Source: JBBQWZ01 sp038210135
Lineage (GTDB): Bacteria > Acidobacteriota > Terriglobia > Bryobacterales > Bryobacteraceae
Length of the DNA: 64,000 nt
Assembly: GCA_038210135.1 (NCBI GenBank)
Contig: JBBQWZ010000026.1
Location: forward strand, 1 to 64,000
Direction of reading: 5' to 3'
In this document: in pieces, positions 35,595 to 45,967 of the stretch
Layout: each line of letters starts with the position of its first letter
How positions within the stretch are numbered: the first letter of the stretch is position 1
Translations under genes and position numbers: made by a program
The notes under the pieces: generated by a model
Seen by the model: the letters and a program-made list of their open reading frames with translations, nothing else
The model's database searches: none
Told to the model about the DNA's origin: nothing

Positions 35595-38018
35595 TCAGTG
35601 GGTGACCTTTTCTTCGCGGGAGCGGGCTACGATCTCCGCCGCCGACATCGACGTATGCACTGGAGCCGCATCCAACTCCCGTGCCAGCGCGATCTTTAGC
35701 ACTTCGTCCATCGAAGATACGAAGTGAAGCTTCATTTGGCTGCGGATATTCTCGGGAATATCCGGCAGATCCTTTTCGTTCTCCCGTGGCAATACCAACT
35801 CGAAGATGCCATGCCGGTGCGCGGCTAGCATTTTTTCCTTGAGGCCGCCGATCGGCAGAACCTTGCCCCGGACCGTGATTTCGCCGGTCATCGCGATATC
35901 CCCGCGAACCGGAATGTTGGTCAGCGTGCTGATGATGCTGGTCGCCAGCGTAATTCCCGCGGATGGCCCGTCCTTCGGAATCGCGCCCTCCGGCACGTGC
36001 ACGTGAATGTCGAGATGGCGGTAGAAATCGCGCGGAAGATTCAGCGACGCCGCCCGGCTGCGCACATAACTCATCGCCGCATGCGCCGATTCCTGCATCA
36101 CGTCGCCCAGCTTGCCGGTGGTGGTCAGCTTGCCGCGGCCTTCCATGATGGTGGCTTCCGTCGTCAGAATCTGGCCGCCGACTTCGGTCCACGCCAAGCC
36201 GACCGTTGCGCCGACTTCGTTGGTCTTTTCGGCCATCAGATCGCGGAACTTCATCGGGCCGAGGAATTCAACCACTTTGGCGGCGTTGACCACGACGCGG
36301 TCGAACTTGTCGCCCTTTTTCGCCGTTTGCGCACGAACCACGGCGCGGGTGACTTTGCGGCACACGTTTCCGACTTCGCGTTCGAGATTGCGGACGCCAG
36401 CTTCGCGCGTGTAGCCCTGGATCAGGGTCTGCAGACCTTCGTCTGAAAACTCGACTTCGGCCGCCGTCAGCCCGGTCTCCTTCATCTGCTTCCGAACCAG
36501 GAATTTTTTGGCGATTTCGAGCTTTTCAAGTTCCGTGTAACCCGACAACCGGATCACTTCCATGCGATCCTGCAAGGCCGGCGGAATCGTGTGCAGCACG
36601 TTTGCCGTCGCGATGAAGAACACCTGGCTCAAATCGTATTCGACGTCGAGATAATGATCCTGGAACATAAAATTCTGCTCCGGATCGAGAACTTCGAGTA
36701 GCGCCGCCGACGGGTCGCCGCGGAAATCGGTGGACATCTTGTCGATTTCATCCAGCATGAACACCGGATTGCGGGTGCCGGCCTTCTTCATCATTTGAAG
36801 AACCTGACCCGGAAGTGCTCCGATGTAGGTGCGGCGATGGCCACGGATTTCGGCTTCATCCCGCACGCCGCCGAGCGATAAGCGAACGAACTTGCGGCCA
36901 GTCGCTTTCGCGATCGACATGCCGAGCGACGTCTTGCCGACTCCGGGAGGTCCGACGAAGCACAGGATCGAGCCGCGCGGATTTTGTACCAGGCGGCGGA
37001 CCGCCAGGAATTCGAGAATGCGCTCTTTGATCTTCTCGAGGCCGTAGTGATCGGATTCGAGGACTTCCTGCGCGTATTTGAGGTCGCGGATTTCCTTGGA
37101 TTTCTTCTTCCACGGCACCGCGAGCAGCCAGTCGAGATAATTGCGCGAGACCGTCGATTCGGCCGACATCGGCGGCATCTGTTCCAGACGGCGGAGTTCG
37201 GCGAAGGCCTTCTCTTCCGCGTCCTTGCTCATGCCGGCGGCTTCGATCTTTTTCTTGAGCTCGTCGAACTCGCTCTTCTCGCCCCGACCCAGTTCCTTCT
37301 GGATGGCCTTGATCTTTTCGTTGAGGTAGTACTCTTTTTGCGCCTTTTCCATCTGGCGCTTCACGCGGCCCTGGATGGTACGGTCCACGTTGAGCTTCTC
37401 GATTTCGATATCGAGCATCTCGGCGACGCGCGTCAGGCGATCGATCGGATCGAAGATTTCGAGCAGTTCCTGCTTCTCCTCGACAGCCAATTGAAGATTG
37501 GCGCCCACCGTGTCGGCCAGCTTTGAGGGATCGTCCACGCGGATCGCGGCGACCATCGTCTCGTAGTTCAGATTCTGGCTCAGCTTGACGTATTGCTCAA
37601 ATAGGGTAGTCACGCGGCCGGTCAACGCTTCGAGCTGCGGACCCTGTTCCACACGGTACGGGAACGTCTTGATGACGGCCCGGAAGTAGCCTTCGTCTTC
37701 AGAAACCGAGACGACTTTGCCGCGCTCGACGCCCTCGACCAGCACTTTAATATTGCCATCGGTCTGCTTCAGACTCTGGACGATATTTGCGATGGTGCCC
37801 ACGGCGAAGATTTCGTCGGGGCGCGGTTCATCGACCTGCGCGTCGTGCTGGGTGGCGAGGAAGATTTTCTTATCCCCGGCCAGCGCTTCTTCAAGAGCCC
37901 GGACGCTCGATTCCCGGCCGACGACGAAGGGCGTCATCATGTGCGGGAAGATCACAACATCCCGGATCGGCATCATCGGGATGCGCCTGGTATCCGACTT
38001 TTCTTTGGAGCTAAGCAT
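35595..38018 (-). CDS. lon: ATP-dependent protease Lon (S16)
   Basis: 807 residues. N-terminal substrate-binding domain (IPMMPIRDVVIFPHMMTPF), coiled-coil linker, AAA+ module with Walker A VGPPGVGKTSLG and Walker B FMLDEIDKM, and the protease domain. The catalytic dyad is Ser686 (PKDGPSAGIT) and Lys729 (GGLKEKMLAA), 43 residues apart as in E. coli Lon. It degrades damaged and regulatory proteins. It lies 100 bases behind clpX on the same strand, the standard neighbourhood for these genes. Confidence 0.97.
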   Translation of the reverse strand: MLSSKEKSDTRRIPMMPIRDVVIFPHMMTPFVVGRESSVRALEEALAGDKKIFLATQHDAQVDEPRPDEIFAVGTIANIVQSLKQTDGNIKVLVEGVERGKVVSVSEDEGYFRAVIKTFPYRVEQGPQLEALTGRVTTLFEQYVKLSQNLNYETMVAAIRVDDPSKLADTVGANLQLAVEEKQELLEIFDPIDRLTRVAEMLDIEIEKLNVDRTIQGRVKRQMEKAQKEYYLNEKIKAIQKELGRGEKSEFDELKKKIEAAGMSKDAEEKAFAELRRLEQMPPMSAESTVSRNYLDWLLAVPWKKKSKEIRDLKYAQEVLESDHYGLEKIKERILEFLAVRRLVQNPRGSILCFVGPPGVGKTSLGMSIAKATGRKFVRLSLGGVRDEAEIRGHRRTYIGALPGQVLQMMKKAGTRNPVFMLDEIDKMSTDFRGDPSAALLEVLDPEQNFMFQDHYLDVEYDLSQVFFIATANVLHTIPPALQDRMEVIRLSGYTELEKLEIAKKFLVRKQMKETGLTAAEVEFSDEGLQTLIQGYTREAGVRNLEREVGNVCRKVTRAVVRAQTAKKGDKFDRVVVNAAKVVEFLGPMKFRDLMAEKTNEVGATVGLAWTEVGGQILTTEATIMEGRGKLTTTGKLGDVMQESAHAAMSYVRSRAASLNLPRDFYRHLDIHVHVPEGAIPKDGPSAGITLATSIISTLTNIPVRGDIAMTGEITVRGKVLPIGGLKEKMLAAHRHGIFELVLPRENEKDLPDIPENIRSQMKLHFVSSMDEVLKIALARELDAAPVHTSMSAAEIVARSREEKVTH

Positions 38019-38118
38019 TTGGGAGAACTATTGGGATTTGGACTTCAAGGAACGCCGGAACGCCGCGCCGGCTGCGGGCTGACAAGGGAGGCTTCTTTTT
38101 TATGGAAGCCGGCGGAAC

Positions 38119-39396
38119 TTAGCCGGCCTTCTCGAGAAGCGCCATGTTGATTTTTTGCGTCATCACCATTTCCTTCGTCACCAGGAATTCCCGGACCTTT
38201 TTGTACGAAGGGAGGTAATACATCAGATCCAGCATCATGTCTTCAAGGATCATGCGCAGACCGCGCGCCCCGACCTTGCGCTCCATGGCAAGAGCCGCAA
38301 TCGCATCCAGCGCGTCATCGCTGAACTTCAGTCTAACATTCTCGAACTCGAACAATTTCTGATACTGACGGATGATCGAATTCTTCGGCTTGGTCAAAAT
38401 CTGAACCAAAGCGTCTTTTTCGAGATCCTCGAGTACCGCCACTACCGGCAGACGGCCGATAAATTCCGGTATGAAACCACTCTTGATCAGATCGACAGGC
38501 TGGATCTGCGCCAATAGACTGATATCGCGACGGCCTGAGGCGCCGACCCGGCGAACATCCGGGCGGTCCTCTTCGGGCGGCACGAAACCCATCGTCTTGG
38601 TTCCCACCCGGCGGGCTACGGTCTTCTCAAGACCGACAAACGCGCCACCGCAGATAAACAGGATATTGGTGGTGTCGACCGGCGTGAATTCCTGGTGCGG
38701 ATGCTTGCGGCCGCCCTGCGGCGGAACATTCGCCACCGTGCCTTCGAGAATTTTCAGAAGCGCCTGCTGCACGCCTTCGCCTGAAACGTCGCGCGTAATC
38801 GATGGATTCTCGTCCTTGCGGCCGATCTTGTCGATTTCATCGATATAGATGATGCCCGTCTGGCAGCGCTGTACGTCCCAATCGGCATTCTGCAAAAGCC
38901 GCAGAATGATGTTCTCGACGTCTTCGCCCACGTAGCCGGCTTCGGTCAACGTGGTCGCATCCACGATCGCAAACGGGACGTCGAGGATTCGGGCCAAAGT
39001 CTGCGCGAGCAGAGTCTTGCCCGTTCCGGTCGGACCAATCAGCAAGATGTTGGACTTCGAAAGCTCGACGCCTTCCGGAGTCTTCTGCTTGTTCATCTGA
39101 ATCCGCTTGTAGTGGTTATAGACCGCGACGGCAAGCTTCTTCTTGGTTGCATCCTGACCAATCACGTACTGGTCCAGGTATTCCTTCAACTCCAACGGCT
39201 TGGGTAGCTTATGGGGCGTTCCGTAGGTATTCTCGTGGCGATCGTCCTCGAGAATCGAGTTGCAAACGGCGATGCACTCATCACAAATGTAGGCGCGCGG
39301 ATAGTCGCTGGGCGAAGAAATGAGCTTGCCCACGACGTCCTGGCTCTTGTGACAAAAAGAGCAGCGCAGAACTTCTTCGGAACCGGAACGCTTCAC
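38119..39396 (-). CDS. clpX: ATP-dependent unfoldase ClpX
   Basis: 425 residues from GTG 39396 with GAGG upstream. The N-terminal zinc finger has Cys12, Cys15, Cys38 and Cys41. The AAA+ part has Walker A GPTGTGKTLLAQ, Walker B IIYIDEIDKI and the sensor region FIPEFIGRLPV. The loop that docks onto ClpP reads TKTMGFVPP, that is MGF at the position of the classical IGF tripeptide, so partnership with ClpP seems preserved. clpP itself is not the next gene upstream as it normally is; a toxin-antitoxin pair lies there. Confidence 0.97.
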   Translation of the reverse strand: MKRSGSEEVLRCSFCHKSQDVVGKLISSPSDYPRAYICDECIAVCNSILEDDRHENTYGTPHKLPKPLELKEYLDQYVIGQDATKKKLAVAVYNHYKRIQMNKQKTPEGVELSKSNILLIGPTGTGKTLLAQTLARILDVPFAIVDATTLTEAGYVGEDVENIILRLLQNADWDVQRCQTGIIYIDEIDKIGRKDENPSITRDVSGEGVQQALLKILEGTVANVPPQGGRKHPHQEFTPVDTTNILFICGGAFVGLEKTVARRVGTKTMGFVPPEEDRPDVRRVGASGRRDISLLAQIQPVDLIKSGFIPEFIGRLPVVAVLEDLEKDALVQILTKPKNSIIRQYQKLFEFENVRLKFSDDALDAIAALAMERKVGARGLRMILEDMMLDLMYYLPSYKKVREFLVTKEMVMTQKINMALLEKAG

Positions 39397-39530
39397 GCGC
39401 TGACCTCGTGGAGGGATGAAAGACGGAACATGCGGGTATTCTGCATGCGGATATTTTGGGTGCTAACGAAACCTAGTATAGCAGTTTCGTGACTTTTGGC
39501 ATCTCCCTCTCGCCGGGTGAGGGAAGAAGG

Positions 39531-39914
39531 CTACCAGACCACCGGGACTGCGTACCTCGAAAAAATCGCGTCGGAGCTAACCAGCGGGGCGTCTTCGGCG
39601 ACGCTCTGCGCGATGAGCATTCGGTCAAAAGGATCCCCGTGGTGCGGGGGCAACTGCGCTACGGCGCATACGTGGTCGAGAGCGATCGGCAATATTTCGG
39701 CGTGAAGCGCTTCGAGGATCTCGGGAAAAGCCTGTTCAGCGGGAGCACCCAGATGGAGTTTCCCGAGATTGGTTTTGATCACGATTTCCCAAAACGAAGC
39801 GATGCTGATCAGCAGCGTGTTATCGCCCTCGATCAAATTGTGCGCCGTGGGAGATAGCTTCTCCGGAGCCTGCACCGCCCACAAAATCGCGTGCGTGTCG
39901 AGCAGGACTCTCAC
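39531..39914 (-). CDS. PIN-domain toxin, VapC family
   Basis: 127 residues from GTG 39914. The four acidic PIN residues are present: Asp6 (LLDTHAILW), Glu43 (SFWEIVIKT), Asp94/Asp97 (HHGDPFDRMLIAQ) and Asp115 (SSDAIF). This exact layout is the Fic-independent 'LLDTH.LLW' branch of VapC RNases that pair with Phd/YefM-type antitoxins. The start overlaps the antitoxin stop by four bases (GTGA), so the two are translated together. The pair occupies the place where clpP usually lies. Confidence 0.92.
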   Translation of the reverse strand: MRVLLDTHAILWAVQAPEKLSPTAHNLIEGDNTLLISIASFWEIVIKTNLGKLHLGAPAEQAFPEILEALHAEILPIALDHVCAVAQLPPHHGDPFDRMLIAQSVAEDAPLVSSDAIFSRYAVPVVW

Positions 39915-40213
39915 TCCCGCGGATTTCCGGAGGTTGGGTCGTCGCCACCCTCGAAGGCCTTGGCGATCTGTTCGTCCGTTGCAGGCGAGAAGGCGTCATC
40001 GGATATCCAGACCCGGCTCCGCATCGTACCCAACTTCCGCGGCGGCGCCGGCGGTGGAACATACCCGGACAGCTTCGCGATCGGTCGGCCCGAACGAGCG
40101 ATGATCACTTCTTCGCCTTTCTCGACCAATTCAAGCAATGCCGACAAATGCGTTTTTGCTTCGTGGACGTTTACGAATGGCTTCCTTGCGCGAACTGTAG
40201 CAGACACCGCCAT
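39911..40213 (-). CDS. Phd/YefM-type antitoxin of the VapC toxin
   Basis: 100 residues, ATG 40213. The N-terminal dimer and DNA-binding fold reads FVNVHEAKTHLSALLELVEK then GEEVIIARSGRPIAKL, the standard Phd pattern. The C-terminal 50 residues (from about 52) are Pro-rich and then acidic, fitting a flexible segment that wraps the toxin. Such antitoxins repress their own operon; a palindrome is present directly upstream at 40250-40276. Confidence 0.92.
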   Translation of the reverse strand: MAVSATVRARKPFVNVHEAKTHLSALLELVEKGEEVIIARSGRPIAKLSGYVPPPAPPRKLGTMRSRVWISDDAFSPATDEQIAKAFEGGDDPTSGNPRE

Positions 40214-40249
40214 GCCTCAAGGCTAACGCAATCCGTAGTTTATTGCAAG

Positions 40250-40290
40250 ACTAAGTTTAGCTTGACTTAGCTTAGTCCGACTGAACTAAG
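40250..40290 (-). promoter_or_regulatory. Probable autoregulatory operator of the toxin-antitoxin pair
   Basis: ACTAAG (40250-40255) and CTTAGT (40271-40276) are the outer arms of a 27-base imperfect palindrome, with further matches inside (AG/CT, T/A). A third half-site ACTAAG lies at 40285-40290. The region is more AT-rich than its surroundings and sits 37-77 bases upstream of the antitoxin ATG, the usual place for a Phd-type operator. Confidence 0.5.
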
Positions 40291-40332
40291 AATCCTGGAG
40301 AAGTGGCTTCGTTTGGCAAATAACTGAAAAGG

Positions 40333-41595
40333 CTACTCTGCGCTCTTACGCGAGCGCTCGAAAAGGAATGCCAACGTCTTTTCCGTCCGGATGGAATTGG
40401 CAATGCGCCCCAAAGTGCCGTCCTTCTGGAGCTTGGCCCTGGTCACGGCAACGGCTTCCCGCTGCTGCTTCGCGAACCGCTGGACCTCTTTGTCCACTTC
40501 GTCCTGAGTCGCATCCAGACTCTCCGCCGTTGCGACCTTGTCCAGTAGCAGCGACGCCTTTACGTCCTTCAAAGCTTGATCCTTCTGCGTCTCGCGGACC
40601 TTTTCCCAATCGAGCTTGATGGACTTCGGATCGATCCCCTCAGCTGCTAGCGCGCGGAGCCGGCGCTCGACGTTCATCTCGATCTGGCGATCGACGTACA
40701 CTTCGGGAACCGCAAAGTCGTGCGCCTCGACCAGCTGATCGATCAGCTTGGTCTTGGCCGTCTGTTGCGCCTCGAATTCCCGCTCGCGCTGAATGCTCGA
40801 GCGGATTGACGCCTTCAATTCGTCGAGCGTCTGGTAATCGCCCAGGTCCTTGGCGAACTCGTCGTTCACTTCAGGAAGCTCTTTTTGCCGGACCGCCTTC
40901 ACGGTGGCGCGGAACTTGACGGTCTTGCCGGCCAGCGTATCGCGGTCGTAATCCTCCGGATAGGTGATGTCGAATTCCCGCTCGTCTTCGGGCGACAGAC
41001 CTTTCAAATGCTCACTGAAACCGGCCAGCGTATTCTCATCGCCGATCTTGAGCATCAGCTCGTCCTGCTGGATTGGCGGCTCCGCGCCGGCCAGGCTTTC
41101 GAGCGACACCATCGCGTAATCGCCATCCACAAGCGGTCGCGGATCGACGTTGACGTACTCCGCCTTCTGCTCGCGAACCTTCTCGATGCGTTCGTCCACA
41201 TCCGCATCGGACACCGCGGGCTCGTTGTAAACCACCGGCAGATCCCGATAGGTGCCGAGCTGGAACTCCGGCTCGACTTCGAATTCGGCTTTGAATTTCA
41301 GCGGCTCGCCGTCATGAAAATGAATGTCGCTGTACTTGGCCTGGCTGACGATCTTCAATCCGTCGGCTTCGAGCGCCTTGCGGAACGCCTTCGGAACCAA
41401 CGCCTCGACTACATCCTGCCGGATCTCGGAAGCGAATCGCGTCTTAACCAGCGACGCCGGAGCCTTACCGGGACGGAACCCAGGCAGGCGAACCTTCTTC
41501 GTCACTTCAACGAGCGCGCGCTCCGTCTCGGCTTGCACGTCGGCGAGCGGAACGGTGACTTCAATACTGTGGCGACAACCTTCAATCAATGCCAT
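40333..41595 (-). CDS. tig: Trigger factor
   Basis: 420 residues, ATG 41595. The ribosome-binding domain carries the signature GFRPGKAP (VRLPGFRPGKAPASLVKTRF). The PPIase-like middle domain starts near YVNVDPRPLVDGDYAMV and includes FSEHLKGLSPEDEREFDITYP. A long helical C-terminal chaperone domain follows. Trigger factor meets nascent chains at the ribosome exit tunnel. In most bacteria clpP is the next gene; here the Phd/VapC pair comes next, about 120 bases on. Confidence 0.96.
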   Translation of the reverse strand: MALIEGCRHSIEVTVPLADVQAETERALVEVTKKVRLPGFRPGKAPASLVKTRFASEIRQDVVEALVPKAFRKALEADGLKIVSQAKYSDIHFHDGEPLKFKAEFEVEPEFQLGTYRDLPVVYNEPAVSDADVDERIEKVREQKAEYVNVDPRPLVDGDYAMVSLESLAGAEPPIQQDELMLKIGDENTLAGFSEHLKGLSPEDEREFDITYPEDYDRDTLAGKTVKFRATVKAVRQKELPEVNDEFAKDLGDYQTLDELKASIRSSIQREREFEAQQTAKTKLIDQLVEAHDFAVPEVYVDRQIEMNVERRLRALAAEGIDPKSIKLDWEKVRETQKDQALKDVKASLLLDKVATAESLDATQDEVDKEVQRFAKQQREAVAVTRAKLQKDGTLGRIANSIRTEKTLAFLFERSRKSAE

Positions 41596-41736
41596 TATGT
41601 GTCCGATTCGAGCTTGGAAAACCTTTGTGGCGCCGCGGAATCCGCGCCGCCGATCACTTTATGCGGATCGCGCCAGCAAAGCCACCCGGCGAGGGCGAAC
41701 CGCTGGCGCGTTCCCAAACCAACCTTCGGCCAAAGC

Positions 41737-42906
<1,170 letters not shown>

Positions 42907-43050
42907 GTCTTTACAACTCCTCCCAAAATCGGGGTTTTGCCAGCCTTGCAGAGTACAAGGCGAGCTTTGGTTCTCGCGGAGGGGAAACCAAAACTGTTAG
43001 TGTATCGCAAGCGGCGGCCGGTTCGCACACACCGGTCGGTGGAGAATACG

Positions 43051-44496
43051 ATGCGGACAGCCCGCCTTTCGATTGGAGACGCTTTGCGGATAATACTTGG
43101 AAGCCTGACCATCGCCCTGTCCCTTTTCGCGGGCACAGTGGCCGAAGATGCGGAAGTGAAGGGAGCTGAGCGCCTCTTCGCCAGTTGGATTCGCGGCCAG
43201 ATCGCCTATCGCGGACTTCCTGGAATCGCCGTCGGCGTGGTCCACGATCAGGAACTGGTCTGGGCCCAGGGTTTCGGATTCGCCGACCTCGACGCGAAGA
43301 TACTCGTCTCGGCATCCACCAAGTTCAGGATGGCGTCGCATAGCAAATTATTTACGGCCACGGCCGTCATGCAGCTGCGCGACGCCGGAAAACTTCGCCT
43401 CGACGACCCGGTTTCGAAATATCTGCCGTGGTTCCAGATCAAGCCCGCGGAGGCCGACGACCCGCCCATCACCATCGAAGAACTCCTGACGCACAACGCC
43501 GGACTCCCTCGCGAAGCCGGACCACACTGGTCCGATCATCAATTTCCAAACGCGGAAGAAGTCCGCAAATTCGTCGCCGGCCACGTTGCGCCGTATCCGC
43601 CGGAAGTCCGTTGGAAATATTCGAACCTCGGCTTCACCATCGCCGGCATGATCGTTGAAGCGGTTTCGGGCGAGAAATTCGCGGATTATGTCCAGGCTCA
43701 CATCTTCACGCCGTTAGGCATGAAGGATTCCAGCATCGACCGCGAGGTGCCCGGCCTTGCCATTGGATATGGAAGGCGAATGCCGGACGGCAGTCGGCAG
43801 AAGCTCGAATTCATCGACGCGAAAGCGATGGCTCCCGCAACCGGCGTCACTTCGACCGTCGAAGACATGGCAAAGTTTGTGTCCCTTCAGTTCCGCAAAG
43901 GACGTCCGGGCGGCGCGCAGATTCTGAGCACTGGAGCTCTTCGCGAAATGCACCGCGTCCGCGTTCTTGAGAACAATTGGCTGCGCGGAAACGCCATCGG
44001 CTTCGCCGTACAGCGCGACAAGGATCGCCTCTACGTGGGCCACGGCGGGTCGTACCCGGGATTCAAAACCCAAACCCTGATTCAGCTCGACGACCGCGTG
44101 GGCGTTATTGTGCTGACCAACGGGGACGATTCCGCTCCCGCCGATCTCGCGATGCACCTGATGCAAACCGTCGGAGCCGCGGTCGCAAAAGCGGGCGCCG
44201 TCGCCCCGAAGTCATTACCCTGGAACTCCGCCTGGAGCCGGTTTGCCGGACTCTATCGCAGCGCCGGCGGCGACACGCAAGTGGTCGAACTGAATCGCCG
44301 GCTGGTCCTGATCGATCCCTCCGGCGCCAATCCGGAAACGCAAACCCGCCTGATTCCGATCGGCGACGGTGTGTTCCGCTTCGAAGCCGTATCCGGCGGT
44401 TCGGCAGTCGGCGAAACCGTCCGCTTCACCGAGGAAAATGGCAAAGTCCTAAGGATGTACACCGGCGAGAGCTACACCACGCGCGTCAGCCCGTAG
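43051..44496 (+). CDS. Serine hydrolase, beta-lactamase/class C family
   Basis: 481 residues from ATG 43051 (GGTGGAG 7 bases upstream). A much longer frame is open from 40885, but that part is the reverse strand of metK and tig. The N-terminus carries a membrane anchor or signal (about 11-27: ALRIILGSLTIALSLFAGTV). Catalytic motifs: S96-H-S-K99, Y190-S-N192 and HGGS (LYVGHGGSYPGFKT). The last 100 residues form a small beta domain as in many esterase-like members. Substrate unknown; this family includes esterases, D-amino-acid peptidases and beta-lactamases. It is divergent from metK. Confidence 0.88.
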   Translation: MRTARLSIGDALRIILGSLTIALSLFAGTVAEDAEVKGAERLFASWIRGQIAYRGLPGIAVGVVHDQELVWAQGFGFADLDAKILVSASTKFRMASHSKLFTATAVMQLRDAGKLRLDDPVSKYLPWFQIKPAEADDPPITIEELLTHNAGLPREAGPHWSDHQFPNAEEVRKFVAGHVAPYPPEVRWKYSNLGFTIAGMIVEAVSGEKFADYVQAHIFTPLGMKDSSIDREVPGLAIGYGRRMPDGSRQKLEFIDAKAMAPATGVTSTVEDMAKFVSLQFRKGRPGGAQILSTGALREMHRVRVLENNWLRGNAIGFAVQRDKDRLYVGHGGSYPGFKTQTLIQLDDRVGVIVLTNGDDSAPADLAMHLMQTVGAAVAKAGAVAPKSLPWNSAWSRFAGLYRSAGGDTQVVELNRRLVLIDPSGANPETQTRLIPIGDGVFRFEAVSGGSAVGETVRFTEENGKVLRMYTGESYTTRVSP

Positions 44497-44673
44497 CCTC
44501 ATGCGGTTGTCGGCTCGCCTTAACGGGCTGGAAAATCTCACCAGCTTGGTCCGGAAACCGTCGTCCTCGCTCGTCGTGCAGCGTGGCAAAACACGTATAG
44601 GTCTTCCGTCAAAACCTTCGATCGGTACTTCCCGGCAGACTCGCAACTCTCCATAAAACGATCCCTAGATCAG

Positions 44674-44714
44674 TTAATAAGACGGAATTCGGCCGATTAA
44701 TAGACCGGAAATTC
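44674..44714. repeat. Imperfect direct repeat ahead of the PilZ gene
   Basis: TTAATAAGACGGAATTC (44674-44690) is followed by TTAATAGACCGGAAATTC (44697-44714). The copies are 23 bases apart centre to centre, about two DNA turns, and end 35 bases before the PilZ start, so they could be a regulator site. Nothing else is seen in 44497-44748. Confidence 0.35.
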
Positions 44715-44748
44715 TGTCGTACTATAACGCTTCCCAATCGCCGGGCCG

Positions 44749-45189
44749 ATGGACTCCATGAGGGCGACAGGCATTCTTGGAATGAGAGTTGTAACCGACG
44801 TCGAGCGAATTCGTCGGACCGTGATTTCCGGTGGACTCGATTGCCTCGACCGCTCCCCGCTTCGACCGGCCATGCTGGAACCAGCCGGAAGCGAGCGGCG
44901 GACGGAACCCAGATTTCCGGTCGTCCGTGCAGTGACGCTCCGCGTCTGGACGCCACCCAACTTCGAAATCGTTACCGGGCAGGTACGGGATATCTCGCGA
45001 TCCGGCGTCGGATTGGTCACGCGCACCCATGTCGCGCCAGGCTCGGAGATCGAATTTCGCGTTGGCGAGTTCCAGGTTTTCGCGGAAGTCCGGCACTGCC
45101 GCGGCGCCGAGGGCGGGTTCGTGCTCGGCGCTAGAATCCACGATGTCGTCCTTCCGGACGGCCAGCACTGCAAGCAACTCGGAGAATAA
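44749..45189 (+). CDS. PilZ-domain (c-di-GMP-binding) protein
   Basis: 146 residues. The PilZ domain starts near residue 48 with ERRTEPRFPV, giving the RxxxR motif (Arg51, Arg55), and continues with DISRSGVGL (Asp81, Ser83, Gly86), the DxSxxG motif. Both halves of the c-di-GMP site are intact. The first 47 residues have no known domain, and internal ATG codons at positions 4, 12 and 42 leave the true start open. It is a single-domain receptor that could act on surface attachment, motility or polymer export; no target gene is adjacent. Confidence 0.85.
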   Translation: MDSMRATGILGMRVVTDVERIRRTVISGGLDCLDRSPLRPAMLEPAGSERRTEPRFPVVRAVTLRVWTPPNFEIVTGQVRDISRSGVGLVTRTHVAPGSEIEFRVGEFQVFAEVRHCRGAEGGFVLGARIHDVVLPDGQHCKQLGE

Positions 45190-45201
45190 CTTCGCCCCGA
45201 C

Positions 45202-45552
45202 CTACTCGTCGCGATGGACCGTGTCCGGCGCGAAGGCGGGCAGGCAGATCGCAATGTACTCGGCGCCTTGGGGAGTGCTGTAGCGCACCCATTCCCCCTT
45301 CGACGTGAGGATGGCCTGACCGGCACGCACATCGACGGCACCCTCTCGATGTTCGACGCGCATGAATCCAGCCAGCACCACCGTGTACTCGTCGAATTCC
45401 GGAGCCTGACCCGGCTCGCTCCATCCCGCCGGGCTCTTCATGTGGGCCACGCTGATGGCGCTGTCCCCGGTATTCACGCGGCCCACGTATTCGTGGATCT
45501 GTTTATTGCCGGGTACGGGAATAACGGTCGGCTTCTCAATCAGCTTTGGCAT
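45202..45552 (-). CDS. Small cupin-domain protein
   Basis: 116 residues from the ATG at 45552 (MPKLIEKPTVIPVPGNK); the longer open frame up to 45885 is not coding in my reading. A single cupin barrel is visible: the first motif near EFDEYTVVLAGFMRVEH, GAVDVRAGQAILTSKGEWVR, then YIAICLPAF. The usual two-His cluster is poorly kept, so a bound metal is doubtful. The closest style is EutQ/short cupins of unknown substrate. It converges on the PilZ gene, 12 bases apart. Confidence 0.75.
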   Translation of the reverse strand: MPKLIEKPTVIPVPGNKQIHEYVGRVNTGDSAISVAHMKSPAGWSEPGQAPEFDEYTVVLAGFMRVEHREGAVDVRAGQAILTSKGEWVRYSTPQGAEYIAICLPAFAPDTVHRDE

Positions 45553-45903
45553 GGTGTCGCGTCGCCTCCGGTTGCGAATCCCATGGTGACAAAGCCGGGG
45601 CCGTATGTCACGGACCGTTTCGCTTCTACATCTAGCCGCGCAGCATCCAGCCGCACAGCAGCGCGCCCGTCCTTTCAAGGATGACAAGAAGCGCCGCCGG
45701 CGGAATGAAAAGGCTCCTGGCGGGACCCTCGGCAATGTGCGAAATGTGATCCGGATTGCTCGAAAGCGGAAGTAGTTCGTCACCTTCGGGATCGATTGTG
45801 GCGAAGCTGCGGACTTGCTTCGTCGAAGCCAATATCTCGGGGCTTGGGCGCTGGATCTGGACGGCGGGCCCACCGCGTCAAGCACGACTTTTCCCTCCCA
45901 AAC
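45553..45903. other. Intergenic region without a convincing gene
   Basis: I see no family signal on either strand. A 66-codon minus frame (45632-45832) with a hydrophobic C-terminal stretch is possible but begins at TTG, lacks a ribosome binding site and resembles nothing I know. Confidence 0.45.
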
Positions 45904-45936
45904 GCAAAACGGCGGACCCTGTTCAGGTCCGCCGTT
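45904..45936 (-). terminator. Terminator of the Oar-type receptor gene
   Basis: AACGGCGGACC (45908-45918) and GGTCCGCCGTT (45926-45936) form a perfect 11-bp stem with a 7-base loop, 32 bases behind the stop at 45968. On the minus strand the stem is followed by TTTGCGTTT, a modest U tract. Confidence 0.7.
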
Positions 45937-45967
45937 GGCGTTACTGCAGGGGAGATACCCCTTCGAG

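Noticed and set aside
42907..43050. Possible SAM riboswitch ahead of metK
   Set aside because: I looked for the SAM-I, SAM-II and SAM-IV core motifs in the leader and found none.
45632..45832. 66-codon minus-strand frame with a hydrophobic C-terminus
   Set aside because: TTG start, no ribosome binding site, no family resemblance.
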